A DNA stretch of 64,000 nucleotides from DASZQY01 sp036511595 (GTDB lineage: Bacteria; Pseudomonadota; Alphaproteobacteria; Rhizobiales; Kaistiaceae), in contig DATCBY010000072.1 of the NCBI GenBank assembly GCA_036511595.1, positions 11,996-75,995 of the forward strand. The letters run 5' to 3'. How positions within the stretch are numbered: the first letter of the stretch is position 1; each line of letters starts with the position of its first letter. The notes under the pieces are model-generated. The model saw only the letters and a list, made by a program, of their open reading frames with translations. It was not told the DNA's origin and did no database searches. The translations under genes were made by a program, and so were the position numbers. Shown one piece after another: positions 1 to 8,423 of the stretch.

Positions 1-1295
1 GTGATGCGCCCGCCGGTCACGTCGTAGAAGCGGAAGAGCAGCCGAGAAATGGTCGATTTGCCGGCGCCTGATGGCCCGACCAGCGCTACCGTCCGTCCGG
101 CCGGCACATCGAAAGAGATGCCCTTCAGGATCGGCCGGTCCGCGTCGTAGTGGAAGAGAACGTTCTCGAAACGCACGCGCCCGCCATCGACGGCGAGTGC
201 CTTGGTGCCCGGCCGGTCCTGAACTTCGGCCGTCACCTCAAGCAGGTCGAACATCGCTTCGACATCGATCAGCCCTTGCTTCATCTCGCGATAGACCATG
301 CCGATGAAGTTGAGCGGCACGGCAAGCTGCAGCAGCAGCGCATTAATGAGCACGAAGTCGCCGATCGACTGTTGGCCGTGAAGGACGGCGACGCCCGACA
401 TCGCCATGCAGATCGTGCTGCCCGCGGTGAAGATGACGATCTGGCCGATGTTGAGGAACGCCAGCGACGTGTACATCTTCACGGCCGCCGCCTCGTAACG
501 CCCCATGGCGCGGTCGAAGCGCGTCGCTTCCATCTTCTCGTTGCCGAAATACTTGACAGTCTCGAAGTTGAGCAGCGAGTCCACCGACTTGTTGTTGGCG
601 TCCTGGTCCGACTCGTTCATCGTCCGGCGTATGCCGATACGCCAGTTGGAGGCTCGCACCGTGAACAGGATGTAGAGCACGACCGTCGCCGCCACGACCG
701 CGAGATACCGCCAGTTGAACTGGTACGTGATGATCGCCGCCGCGAACGCGAATTCGAGGAACGTCGGCAGTGTGTTCAGGATCGTGTAGCGGACGATCGT
801 CTCGATGCCGTTGGTGCCGCGCTCGATGACGCGCGCCAGTCCGCCCGTCCGCCGCTGCAGGTGATAGCGGAGCGACAGCTCGTGGATATGCACGAATGTC
901 GTGTAGGCCAGCCTGCGCACGGCGTGCTGGCCGACGCCGGCAAACAGCGCATCGCGCAAGTTGTTGAAGACGTTCATCAGGATACGGCCGACGCCGTTGG
1001 CCACGATCAGCAGGATCGGCACGGTGACGACAACGGCGAGGCCGACGCTCAGCGAACCGTCGGCGGCGACGGTCGGCTTCGAGGTCAGCGCATCGGTCGC
1101 CCACTTGTAGGTATAGGGCACGAGCACGGTGACGATCTTGGCCAGCACCAGCACCGCAAGAGCCATCCCGACGCGCGCCTTGAGATCGGGCCGGCCTGAC
1201 GGCCACATGACCGGCCACAACCGCAACAACGCCGCAGCCATAGACTCGCGCTTCGTCCGCAACGCAACCTTGGGGGCGCCGGAAACGAGGCTCAT
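1..1295 (-). CDS. Atm1/HMT-family ABC exporter, half transporter (C-terminus cut by window edge)
   Basis: Reading leftward from ATG at 1295, about 431 residues are visible. The N-terminal part is a six-helix ABC exporter membrane domain. It contains the stretch RRTGGLARVIERG and then SLLNFETVKYFGNE, both typical of the Atm1/ABCB7 family. The nucleotide-binding domain begins near residue 370 and includes Walker A (GPSGAGKST) close to the left edge. Signature motif, Walker B and stop lie outside the window. Known members are homodimeric inner membrane exporters of glutathione-linked sulfur compounds or metal conjugates. Substrate here is inference. A second in-frame ATG lies at 1241 (MAAALLRLW), but the longer start keeps the usual N-terminal extension. 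Confidence 0.9.
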   Translation of the reverse strand, partial: MSLVSGAPKVALRTKRESMAAALLRLWPVMWPSGRPDLKARVGMALAVLVLAKIVTVLVPYTYKWATDALTSKPTVAADGSLSVGLAVVVTVPILLIVANGVGRILMNVFNNLRDALFAGVGQHAVRRLAYTTFVHIHELSLRYHLQRRTGGLARVIERGTNGIETIVRYTILNTLPTFLEFAFAAAIITYQFNWRYLAVVAATVVLYILFTVRASNWRIGIRRTMNESDQDANNKSVDSLLNFETVKYFGNEKMEATRFDRAMGRYEAAAVKMYTSLAFLNIGQIVIFTAGSTICMAMSGVAVLHGQQSIGDFVLINALLLQLAVPLNFIGMVYREMKQGLIDVEAMFDLLEVTAEVQDRPGTKALAVDGGRVRFENVLFHYDADRPILKGISFDVPAGRTVALVGPSGAGKSTISRLLFRFYDVTGGRI

Positions 1296-1566
1296 TCGCA
1301 GGCCGGCAGGCGCGAAAGGCTCCGGCGAGAGCGGAGGGCAAAACGAAAGAACATGGAGGCTCGGGGTCCGGATCGGATGTACCCGAGATAAACTCTAATG
1401 TGCGGAATTCAAGCCGCGCGACCCGTGCGAACTGAGCGCAAGCGCCGAAATCTGCCCACCGCTACCCGCCTCCGGGAAGTGTAGTCGCGCAAAGCGCGGT
1501 GGGAGGGGAAGCTACGGCAAGCGACGGCCGCATGCCGTCGTCCTCGCCCTGCTATTCTCTTCCTGT
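1296..1566. other. Intergenic region with a weak hairpin
   Basis: There is no convincing gene between the ABC exporter start and the LysM gene stop. A 7-bp inverted repeat (CGACGGC at 1522-1528 and GCCGTCG at 1534-1540) lies 27 bases past the LysM stop on the minus strand. It could help terminate that transcript, but no U-tract follows. The exporter's promoter should lie in 1296-1400; no clear hexamers were found. Confidence 0.35.
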
Positions 1567-3000
1567 TTAGTCCGTCCAGGTCGCATCGCCCTTCGGCATG
1601 ATGAACACCTGTCCCGGATAGATCCAATGCGGATTGCGGATCTGATCAGTGTTCGCCTGATAGATCGTCGACCAGTGCATGCCCTGCCCCCAGGCTCCCC
1701 GCGCGATCCGCCAGAGGTTGTCGCCACGCTTGATCACGACAGTCTCCATAGTGACCTGACCCGACGCCGCTGCTCCGGCTTCGCCGGCGCCGCCACTGGT
1801 GGCCGGCTTCAATTCGGCCACCTCAACCTCGCGCTCGAAGGGCACTTCGGAGCGCGCGATGACCTTGCCGTCGCTGTCGACCTGATCGACGCGGACCGTG
1901 TAGCTGCCCGCCGGCAGGTCGCGCTTCGTCTGCACCAGCCACGTCCCCGCCGCCGTAGGCGTCGAATCGCCGAGCGGCTTGTCGTCGAGATAGACCCGCA
2001 CCGTCTCTCCCGTGGCCGCCGTCCCGCCGACATAGATCGAGCCCGCTGTATCCGCTTCGACGGCACCAACGACCACCTGGGGAGTCGGCGGAGGCGGAGT
2101 GGTGGGCGCCGGTTCTGGCGCGGTCGTTGCCACGGGCGGCTCGGCCGCCACCGGAGGTTCAGCCGCAACAGGCGGCTCTGCCTTGATCGGCGGCTCGGCT
2201 TCCACTGGCGGTTCCGCGACCACGGGCGGTTCGGCGGCAGCGGACGCCGGCGGTTGCGCAGCAGCGGCAGGCGCCGGCGACTCAGCCGCAGCAGGCGGTT
2301 GCGCAGTCGGGGCAGGCGTCGGCGGTTCAGTAGTAGCAGCGGGCGGGGGCGGTCCGACAACAACCGCAGGCGCCGGCGGTTCCAGCTTGGCGACTTTGGT
2401 GTCGTTGCCGGCACCCTTCGGCACCTCCAACACCTTGCTCGGCGCGTTGGGGTCGCTGAGCACGACCAACACATCCTTGGATCCCTTCTCCGGCACGGAG
2501 ACAGTCACCCGCTGGTCGGAAAGCGTCGCCACGGTCTGGTCCTTAGAGGTCGTACGGAGCGCAAGATCGTGCGAGCCGGGGTCCAGCGGCTTGTTCAGCG
2601 TGAGCGCCCAGTCCCCGCTCTGGTCGGCTTTGGCCGTGGCAATGGGTGCGGCGCCATCGAGCACTTCGACCTTGGAGCCGGGCTCGGCCTGCCCCGCTGC
2701 CGTTGCATCCCCGGAAGGTTCGACACGCACCACGTCAAAAGTAGGCGGAACCGTCGCCGCAGGCGTCGCAGGCGCTGGCTCGCTGACGGTCGGGTTGGCA
2801 GTGGCCACAGTCGTATCCGCCGGCGCCGCGGCCGGTGCCGCCGGAGTGTTGTCCGCGGCGGCTGCCGCCGCAGCCGGAGCAGTCTCGGCTGGTGGCGCCA
2901 TAACCACGGCCGACTGACCGCCGTGCCACGCCGGAACCTCAAGATAGGTCAACCCGCCGATGACCACGAGAAAAACGAGAAATCCGAGGCTCTTGTTCAT
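1567..3000 (-). CDS. Cell-envelope LysM domain protein with proline-rich linker
   Basis: 477 residues. An uncleaved signal anchor (LGFLVFLVVIGGLTYL, residues 5-20) is followed by an Ala/Pro/Thr-rich segment to about residue 85. Two Ig-like beta domains follow, at about 88-180 (VRVEPSGDATAAGQAEPGS...) and 310-390 (VRVYLDDKPLGDSTPTAAGTW). They are separated by a long Pro-rich linker (about 205-305) with EPPVxA-type repeats. A C-terminal LysM domain (VVIKRGDNLWRIA...IYPGQVFIMPKG, about 420-472) should bind the glycan strand. This architecture is common in Hyphomicrobiales and no enzyme domain is present. It is divergent from the DUF2066 gene, and a TATAAT element lies 48 bases upstream. The linker's base bias leaves long spurious open frames on the other strand. 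Confidence 0.88.
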   Translation of the reverse strand: MNKSLGFLVFLVVIGGLTYLEVPAWHGGQSAVVMAPPAETAPAAAAAAADNTPAAPAAAPADTTVATANPTVSEPAPATPAATVPPTFDVVRVEPSGDATAAGQAEPGSKVEVLDGAAPIATAKADQSGDWALTLNKPLDPGSHDLALRTTSKDQTVATLSDQRVTVSVPEKGSKDVLVVLSDPNAPSKVLEVPKGAGNDTKVAKLEPPAPAVVVGPPPPAATTEPPTPAPTAQPPAAAESPAPAAAAQPPASAAAEPPVVAEPPVEAEPPIKAEPPVAAEPPVAAEPPVATTAPEPAPTTPPPPTPQVVVGAVEADTAGSIYVGGTAATGETVRVYLDDKPLGDSTPTAAGTWLVQTKRDLPAGSYTVRVDQVDSDGKVIARSEVPFEREVEVAELKPATSGGAGEAGAAASGQVTMETVVIKRGDNLWRIARGAWGQGMHWSTIYQANTDQIRNPHWIYPGQVFIMPKGDATWTD

Positions 3001-3047
3001 GACTCGATATCCGCTCCGCCGAATCCGAAGGGCTCGGATGCGCCGGA

Positions 3048-3076
3048 ATTATACGTGGTCGCCCACCCACCACAAG
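3048..3076 (-). promoter_or_regulatory. Candidate promoter of the LysM gene
   Basis: On the minus strand a perfect TATAAT (3053-3048) is preceded, 17 bases upstream, by CTTGTG (3076-3071). This gives a predicted 5' leader of about 40 bases before ATG 3000. The -10 matches exactly and the -35 only partly. Confidence 0.45.
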
Positions 3077-3149
3077 CAAACGCGGTGCCATCAGCGGTGA
3101 GCAAACAATTGAATTGCCGCCTCGGCCCGGCTTCGTCATCGTCCGACCG

Positions 3150-4010
3150 ATGCGCCACATTCGCCGGCAAAAAGGCAACAGCTTGGCAAGACTTCCGTTC
3201 GCACTGCTGACCGCCATCCTCCTAGCTATATCGGCCGCGTCACCGGCGCGAGCCGCCGCCGATATCGACAACCCCTATCAGGTGACCATGGTCACCAGCG
3301 GCACCTCCGTGGAGCGCCGCGGCCCCGCCTTGACCGAGCTTCTGGGCGATGTGCTGGTCAAGGTTTCCGGCAACCGGCGGCTGGCGATCGATCCGCGCAT
3401 AGCGAAACTCGCGCCCGACGCGGGCAGCCTCGTCGATTCGTTCAGCTACTACGACCGCATGACCGGCATCGCCCTCCATGACGAGCAGGGCAGCTACGAC
3501 CGCCCCAACGACTTCACCGTCACGTTCGACAAGGCAAAGATCGACGCCGTCCTCGCATCCCTCGGCGATAAGCCGTGGCCAGAGCCCCGGCCGCGCGTCC
3601 TGCTTTTCGTCGGCACGCGCAAGGGCGACACCGTGTTCAGCCCCGCCAGCGATGGCGACCGCGATCCCGGCATGCGCGATACACTGGCCGCGACCGCCGT
3701 ACGCTACGGCCTGCACGCCGCCTTCGCCGCCGGCGCCACGCTTGCCGCCACCGGCGCCAGCTTCGCGAAGCTGCCCGACGCCGACCTCGCCGCCCTCGAC
3801 GCAGCCGCCAAAGCGGAGAGCGCCAATGCCGCCCTCGTCGGCACCCTCGATTTCAGCGACGCCGTGCACGGCTGGGTCGTCAACTGGCGCATGCAGTGGA
3901 AGGGCAAGGCCTACCGTTGGGGTATCAGCGGCGTCAGCTACGATGACGCCTATCGCGACGCCGTGGCAGGCGCCGCCTCCATCCTTTCCGGCCACGGCGC
4001 CCTCGACTAA
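3150..4010 (+). CDS. DUF2066 family exported protein
   Basis: 286 residues from ATG 3150. A signal peptide (LPFALLTAILLAISAASPARA) ends near residue 35. The mature part matches the DUF2066 pattern: an N-terminal segment with ALTELLGDVLVKVSGN, a FDKAKIDAVLASLG strand-helix, then RVLLFVG and a C-terminal YRWGISGVSYDDAYRDAV. The family is periplasmic or envelope-associated in Proteobacteria and has no established function. Longer in-frame starts exist (TTG 3114) but would put a polar extension ahead of the signal peptide. No strong ribosome binding site is visible at any candidate start. It is followed 54 bases later by the LOG-family gene on the same strand. Confidence 0.8.
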   Translation: MRHIRRQKGNSLARLPFALLTAILLAISAASPARAAADIDNPYQVTMVTSGTSVERRGPALTELLGDVLVKVSGNRRLAIDPRIAKLAPDAGSLVDSFSYYDRMTGIALHDEQGSYDRPNDFTVTFDKAKIDAVLASLGDKPWPEPRPRVLLFVGTRKGDTVFSPASDGDRDPGMRDTLAATAVRYGLHAAFAAGATLAATGASFAKLPDADLAALDAAAKAESANAALVGTLDFSDAVHGWVVNWRMQWKGKAYRWGISGVSYDDAYRDAVAGAASILSGHGALD

Positions 4011-4064
4011 GCGCCAGCCACGGAAAATCTTGACGCCCGCCCTCGCCCGGTGCGACACACCCCC

Positions 4065-4679
4065 ATGGCCGAATTCAGAAGTCTCTGCGTCTATTGTGGC
4101 GCCAACGCCGGTGCTGCGCCCGAATATACCGCCGCCGCCCGCGGCCTCGGCGCCGCTATGGCGGCGGCGAAAGTCCGCCTCGTCTATGGCGGCGGCTCGA
4201 TCGGCCTCATGGGCATCGTCGCCCGCACCGTCATCGAGAATGGCGGTGATGTCACCGGCATCATCCCGCAGTTCCTGAAGGACCGCGAGATAATGCTGCG
4301 CGAGGTGCCCGATCTGGTTGTCACCGCCGACATGCACGAGCGCAAGCGCATCATGTTCCAGCGCGCTGACGCCTTCGTCGCGCTGCCCGGCGGCATCGGC
4401 ACGCTGGAGGAGGTCGTCGAGGTGATGACCTGGGCGCAGCTCGACCAGCATGCCAAGCCGGTCCTCATCGTCAACATCAACGGCTTCTGGGACCCGCTGA
4501 TCGCTCTGTTCCGGCGCATGATGGAAGAAGGCTTCTTGCACAAGGCCTTCCTTGGCGATCACACCGACCTCCCGGTCGCCTTCGTCGACTCTGTGGATGA
4601 GGTCATCCCGACCATCCGCGCCACACTCGCCGCCGTGCCGCGTGCGAAGCTCGACGAACCGGCCGACGCGCGGCTGTAG
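4065..4679 (+). CDS. LOG-family (TIGR00730) nucleoside-5'-monophosphate phosphoribohydrolase
   Basis: 204 residues from ATG 4065; a GTG five codons upstream (4050) is an alternative. A Rossmann-like fold is indicated by LCVYCGANAG and GGGSIGLMG near the N-terminus. The family signature PGGIGTLEE (about residue 110) contains the catalytic glutamate and phosphoribosyl-binding loop. Characterised members cleave the N-glycosidic bond of (cytokinin) riboside 5'-monophosphates, releasing base and ribose 5-phosphate, and are cytosolic. Without a partner isopentenyltransferase here, a role in nucleotide salvage is as likely as cytokinin activation. Its stop directly abuts the stop of the convergent M24 peptidase gene. 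Confidence 0.9.
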   Translation: MAEFRSLCVYCGANAGAAPEYTAAARGLGAAMAAAKVRLVYGGGSIGLMGIVARTVIENGGDVTGIIPQFLKDREIMLREVPDLVVTADMHERKRIMFQRADAFVALPGGIGTLEEVVEVMTWAQLDQHAKPVLIVNINGFWDPLIALFRRMMEEGFLHKAFLGDHTDLPVAFVDSVDEVIPTIRATLAAVPRAKLDEPADARL

Positions 4680-5876
4680 CTAGGCCGCCGTGCCGCCGCG
4701 GTTCCAGCCGCGGCCGTGATCGCCGAATGCCTCCCAACCGTCGGCCGTCACCGCCAGCGTATCTTCCAGCTTGATGTATCCGCGCTTCGGATGCGGCAGC
4801 GTCGTCTCGATCGACAACACCATGCCGGCTTCCAACGGCTTGTCCACGGCGTCTGCCGGATAAGGGATTGGCCCCTTATCGGTAAGTCGCGGCGCCTCGT
4901 GGCTGATCAGTCCCATGCCGTGCGCAACGAATTCCAGGAGGTTGCCATGCGGCGAGCGGCGCAGCAGGCCATCGACCGCGTCGTAGATGTCGCCGCCGCG
5001 CGCGCCGGCGCGGATCGGCTTCCGTGACGCCTGCTGGATTTCCTCGACGGTTCCGAGGAGATCGATCAACTCCGCATCCGGCTCGCCGTGGATCGCCATC
5101 CGGCAGACATCGCCGATATAGCCCTTGATGTTGCCGCCGGAGTCGAGCGTCAGCGGATCGCCCTCGCCCCAGATCAGCCTGTCCGATGGCGCCCGGTTCA
5201 AGCTGGCGCCGGCCGTGACCAGGCAATAGTCGAACTCCAGCCCTCGCTCGATCTCCTCCAGGCGCATCGCGTCGACAAGCGCGCGGGTCGAGGTGCCCGG
5301 CCCGTGTCCCGCCATCACCGCCAGCATCGAGTCGACGACCTTTTCGGATGCCTCGCGCAGATACTGCAGTTCCTGCGGCGATTTCACCGCGCGCAGGTCT
5401 TCCAGCGCCACCAGCGCATCGACGATCCGCCCGCCCGGCATCTCTTTTCGCAACACCTCTTCAGCATCCGCGCCGAGGAACGCCCGCTCGACGGCGATCG
5501 TCTTCGCTCCCATCCCGCTCTTCTTCAGGTGCTCGACCGCGGCGGCCATGGCCTTCGGTCCATAGAGCGCCGACGAAACGAAATCCGGCGACCACAGCAC
5601 GCCGAGATCCTTCTCGTAGCGCTCCATGCCGTTCCCGATGTAGCGCGTCCGCTCGACGTGGCCGCGCTGATATACCAGCAGCGGCGTGTAGCGGCCGACG
5701 CCGATGGCGTCGAAATGCTCGAAGAAAAAGAAACGATAGCCGCCGAGCAGGTATTGGATGTTGTGCTTGGACGAAACGATCAGCGCGTCGATGCCGGCGC
5801 GGTCCAGTATCGCATCGAGCTTGGCGGCATCGAACGGAATCGCAGTCGCCGACTTGACGGCGCTGGCGTCGTTCAT
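4680..5876 (-). CDS. M24 family metallopeptidase (Xaa-Pro dipeptidase-like)
   Basis: 398 residues. The start at 5876 is fixed by a strong ribosome binding site (GGGAGGAAGCC) directly before ATG; the frame is open further upstream but reads into cimA in antisense. The N-terminal creatinase-like domain (SSKHNIQYLLGG) precedes a pita-bread catalytic domain. All five metal ligands are visible: Asp in LTLDSGG, Asp in IGDVCRM, His in FVAHGMGLISHEAP, Glu in LSIETTLP and Glu in IKLEDTL. The family hydrolyses Xaa-Pro peptides with two divalent metals in the cytosol; the exact substrate is not determinable. It lies 59 bases downstream of cimA and may be the last gene of that operon. Confidence 0.9.
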   Translation of the reverse strand: MNDASAVKSATAIPFDAAKLDAILDRAGIDALIVSSKHNIQYLLGGYRFFFFEHFDAIGVGRYTPLLVYQRGHVERTRYIGNGMERYEKDLGVLWSPDFVSSALYGPKAMAAAVEHLKKSGMGAKTIAVERAFLGADAEEVLRKEMPGGRIVDALVALEDLRAVKSPQELQYLREASEKVVDSMLAVMAGHGPGTSTRALVDAMRLEEIERGLEFDYCLVTAGASLNRAPSDRLIWGEGDPLTLDSGGNIKGYIGDVCRMAIHGEPDAELIDLLGTVEEIQQASRKPIRAGARGGDIYDAVDGLLRRSPHGNLLEFVAHGMGLISHEAPRLTDKGPIPYPADAVDKPLEAGMVLSIETTLPHPKRGYIKLEDTLAVTADGWEAFGDHGRGWNRGGTAA

Positions 5877-5935
5877 GGCTTCCTCCCGGGCACGTTTTCC
5901 TCGCGCCGAGCGTACACCAACCCGCCCGGAACCGC

Positions 5936-7534
5936 CTAGGCCCCCTTCACCCCGGCCTTGAGCAGCTTGTAAACGATCGCATCGTTCAGCGCCTCGAACG
6001 AAGCATCGACGATGTTCTCCGATACGCCGACCGTGAACCACGAGTCCCCGGAAGCATCGGTCGACTCGATCAGCACGCGCGTCACCGCCGCCGTGCCGCC
6101 ATTGAGGATGCGCACCTTGTAGTCCGTGAGTTCGAGGTCGGCGATGGTGTCGCGATAGACACCGAGGTCCTTGCGCAGCGCCTGGTCGAGCGCGTTCACC
6201 GGGCCGTTGCCCTCGCCGACCGTCAGCAGCCGCTCGCCGCCGACCTTCAGCTTCACTACCGCTTCCGACACCGAGATCAGTTCGCCGACCGCGTTGTGCC
6301 GGCGCTCGACGGTGACGTGAAAACTTTCGACATCGAAATAGGTGGGCACGCCGCCGAGCAGCCGCCGCGCCAGCAGTTCGAACGAGGCCGCCGCGCCCTC
6401 GTAGGCATAGCCGACCGACTCGCGCTCCTTGACCGTGCGCAACAGCGTGTCCAGCCGCCGGTCGTTGCGGTCGACCTCCAGACCAAAGCGGGCCAGCTCC
6501 GCGACGAGATTGGCCTTGCCGCCCTGATCGGAAACCAGAACATGCCGACGGTTGCCGACCAGCTGGGGCATGACGTGCTCATAGGTCTTCGGGTCCCGCG
6601 CGATGGCCGAGGCATGGATGCCCGCCTTGGTCGTGAACGCACTGCCTCCGACGTAGGCAGCCTGCCGGTTGGGCGCCCGGTTGACCATCTCGTCGAAACG
6701 CCGCGACAGCGCGGTGAGGTCGGCCAGCCCCGCCATCGATACCCCGATGTCGAAACGGTCGGCATACCCGGACTTCAGCATGAGCGTCGGGATGAGCGAT
6801 GTCAGGTTGGCGTTGCCGGTCCGCTCGCCGATGCCGTTCAGCGTCCCCTGGATTTGCCGCGCTCCGGCGCGCACCGCAGCCAGCGAATTGGCCACCGCCT
6901 GCTCGGTGTCGTTGTGCGCGTGGATGCCGAGGCGTTCGCCCGGAATGGCGCGCGCGACTTCGCTGACAATCGCTTCGACTTCCTCCGGCAGCGTGCCGCC
7001 GTTGGTGTCGCAGAGCACCACCCAGCGCGCCCCGGCCTCATAAGCGGCAACGGCACAGGCGAGAGCATAAGCCGGGTTCGCCTTGTAGCCATCGAAGAAA
7101 TGCTCGCAGTCGACGAGGACTTCCCTGCCCGCCTCGCGCGCTGCCGTCACCGACTGGCGGATACCTTCGAGGTTTTCCGACTCCGTCGTCTGCAGCGCCA
7201 CGCGCACATGGTAGTCCCACGTCTTGGCAACGAAGCAGATTGCGTCGGCCTTGGCGTCGATGAGCGCGCGCAACCCCGGATCGTTCGAGACACTCACGCC
7301 GGGCCGCTTGGTCATGCCGAACGCGGTGAATTTCGCGTGGTCTGTCCGCTTCTCCCCGAAGAATGCCGTGTCGGTAGGGTTGGCGCCCGGATAGCCGCCC
7401 TCGACATAGTCCACGCCCAGCCTATCGAGCATCGCCGCGATGGCGACCTTGTCGTCGAGCGTGAAGTCGACGCCACTGGTCTGCGCCCCATCGCGGAGCG
7501 TCGTGTCGAACAGGTAGAGACGTTCCTTGTTCAT
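5936..7534 (-). CDS. cimA: Citramalate synthase
   Basis: 532 residues. The DRE-TIM metallolyase barrel starts with YLFDTTLRDGAQTSG, which holds the metal-binding Asp and catalytic Arg. It also has the GIGERTGNANL motif and ends in a LeuA-type dimer/regulatory domain from about residue 395 (YFDVESFHV...). Length, the GERTGN motif and the domain order fit the TIGR00977 CimA/2-isopropylmalate-synthase-like group, which condenses pyruvate and acetyl-CoA to (R)-citramalate for threonine-independent isoleucine synthesis. The start ATG (7534) overlaps the stop of the upstream GFA gene as ATGA, so the two are probably translationally coupled. Alternative: another 2-isopropylmalate synthase-family activity. 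Confidence 0.9.
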   Translation of the reverse strand: MNKERLYLFDTTLRDGAQTSGVDFTLDDKVAIAAMLDRLGVDYVEGGYPGANPTDTAFFGEKRTDHAKFTAFGMTKRPGVSVSNDPGLRALIDAKADAICFVAKTWDYHVRVALQTTESENLEGIRQSVTAAREAGREVLVDCEHFFDGYKANPAYALACAVAAYEAGARWVVLCDTNGGTLPEEVEAIVSEVARAIPGERLGIHAHNDTEQAVANSLAAVRAGARQIQGTLNGIGERTGNANLTSLIPTLMLKSGYADRFDIGVSMAGLADLTALSRRFDEMVNRAPNRQAAYVGGSAFTTKAGIHASAIARDPKTYEHVMPQLVGNRRHVLVSDQGGKANLVAELARFGLEVDRNDRRLDTLLRTVKERESVGYAYEGAAASFELLARRLLGGVPTYFDVESFHVTVERRHNAVGELISVSEAVVKLKVGGERLLTVGEGNGPVNALDQALRKDLGVYRDTIADLELTDYKVRILNGGTAAVTRVLIESTDASGDSWFTVGVSENIVDASFEALNDAIVYKLLKAGVKGA

Positions 7535-8007
7535 GCCTGCGCCTCGGCCGGCCACACCGCCGTATCGTGGTCCGGGTGCTGGAAATTCACCACGGCGGCG
7601 TTGAACGCGTCCTGCCTGGGGTCTTCGCCGGGCATCCGCATGTGTAGGTTCGGCAGGCCGTCCGTGAACGGCAACTTGTCGCGCGGGTTCACCTGCTCGA
7701 TCGGTGCCACTGCCACGGGATTGTCGAACGCCCCGATGGCGAGCTCCAACTCACCCTCGGCCTCATAGGCAAGCGGCGTCCCGCAGGCAGCGCAGAATCC
7801 GCGCCGGGCGAGGTTGGAACTCTGGAACCAGCCCGGCGCGCCGCGCGTCCACGTCACGCCGAAGCAGGTGACGAGAGGCGCGAAGAACGAGCCGAACTGC
7901 TTCTGGCACATGCGGCAATGGCAGATCGAGCCGCGCCCCACCCGCTCGACACGGAAGCGCACGGCTCCGCATTGACAGCCGCCGGTCAATTCCTGGACTT
8001 CGCTCAT
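7531..8007 (-). CDS. GFA/CENP-V family zinc protein
   Basis: 158 residues from ATG 8007, with a modest AAGAGA site upstream; longer starts would intrude into the VOC gene. Zinc-binding cysteines are arranged as in the Gfa/CENP-V fold: GGCQCGAVRF near the N-terminus, CHCRMCQKQFG at about 42, and FCAACGTPLAYE at about 85. The family was named after a glutathione-dependent formaldehyde-activating enzyme (S-hydroxymethylglutathione formation), an activity that has been disputed for the founder, so the reaction is uncertain. The neighbouring glyoxalase-fold genes make a glutathione or aldehyde role attractive, but that is inference. It is coupled to cimA through an ATGA overlap. Confidence 0.88.
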   Translation of the reverse strand: MSEVQELTGGCQCGAVRFRVERVGRGSICHCRMCQKQFGSFFAPLVTCFGVTWTRGAPGWFQSSNLARRGFCAACGTPLAYEAEGELELAIGAFDNPVAVAPIEQVNPRDKLPFTDGLPNLHMRMPGEDPRQDAFNAAVVNFQHPDHDTAVWPAEAQA

Positions 8008-8033
8008 CGTTGTCTCTTGGCGCCCGCCGGCCA

Positions 8034-8423
8034 TCATGGCTGGCGGCATACCGCTTCGATGTTGTTGCCGTCCGGATCAAACACAAAGGCGGCATAGTAA
8101 TTCGGATTGTAGTTGGCACGGATTCCGGGTGGTCCGTTGTCCGTGCCGCCTGCGGCCATCGCCGCCTTGTAGAAGGCGTCGACCTCGCCGTGGTTCGCTG
8201 CGCTGAACGCAAGATGCACGCGCGGCGTCGCCTTGCCGCCGCCGGCGATCACAACGACCGACGCTTCCGGCCTTCCATAAATGGCGACATCGAACTTTCC
8301 CGTCTGGCTTTTCAGCATCTCCCGACGCAGCGCGATACCCAACGCCTGCAGCGCGGCGTCGTAGAAACGCCGCGCTGCGGGATAGTCGCCGACGCTGAGG
8401 CTGGCGTGGTCCAGTCCGCTCAT
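8034..8423 (-). CDS. VOC family protein (glyoxalase/bleomycin-resistance fold)
   Basis: 129 residues forming two beta-alpha-beta-beta-beta modules. The N-terminal module begins LDHASLSVGDYPAARRFYD. The C-terminal module contains RVHLAFSAANHGEVDAFY and ends FDPDGNNIEAVCRQP. The His of LDH, the His of VHLAF and the Glu of NIEAV sit at usual metal-ligand positions. The family includes glyoxalase I, dioxygenases and drug-binding proteins, so the reaction cannot be assigned. It is a clear paralogue of the gene immediately upstream, which it overlaps by four bases (ATGA). A local tandem duplication is the simplest origin. Confidence 0.85.
   Translation of the reverse strand: MSGLDHASLSVGDYPAARRFYDAALQALGIALRREMLKSQTGKFDVAIYGRPEASVVVIAGGGKATPRVHLAFSAANHGEVDAFYKAAMAAGGTDNGPPGIRANYNPNYYAAFVFDPDGNNIEAVCRQP

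Noticed and set aside
150..1199. Long plus-strand open frame over the ABC exporter
   Set aside because: The minus frame gives a complete exporter with Walker A; the plus frame is Arg/His/Asp-rich with no family and reflects GC-rich antisense bias.
1627..3210. 527-codon plus-strand open frame opposite the LysM gene
   Set aside because: It is strongly Arg-rich and low in complexity, and mirrors the proline-rich linker. The minus strand has signal anchor, Ig-like and LysM domains and a TATAAT promoter.
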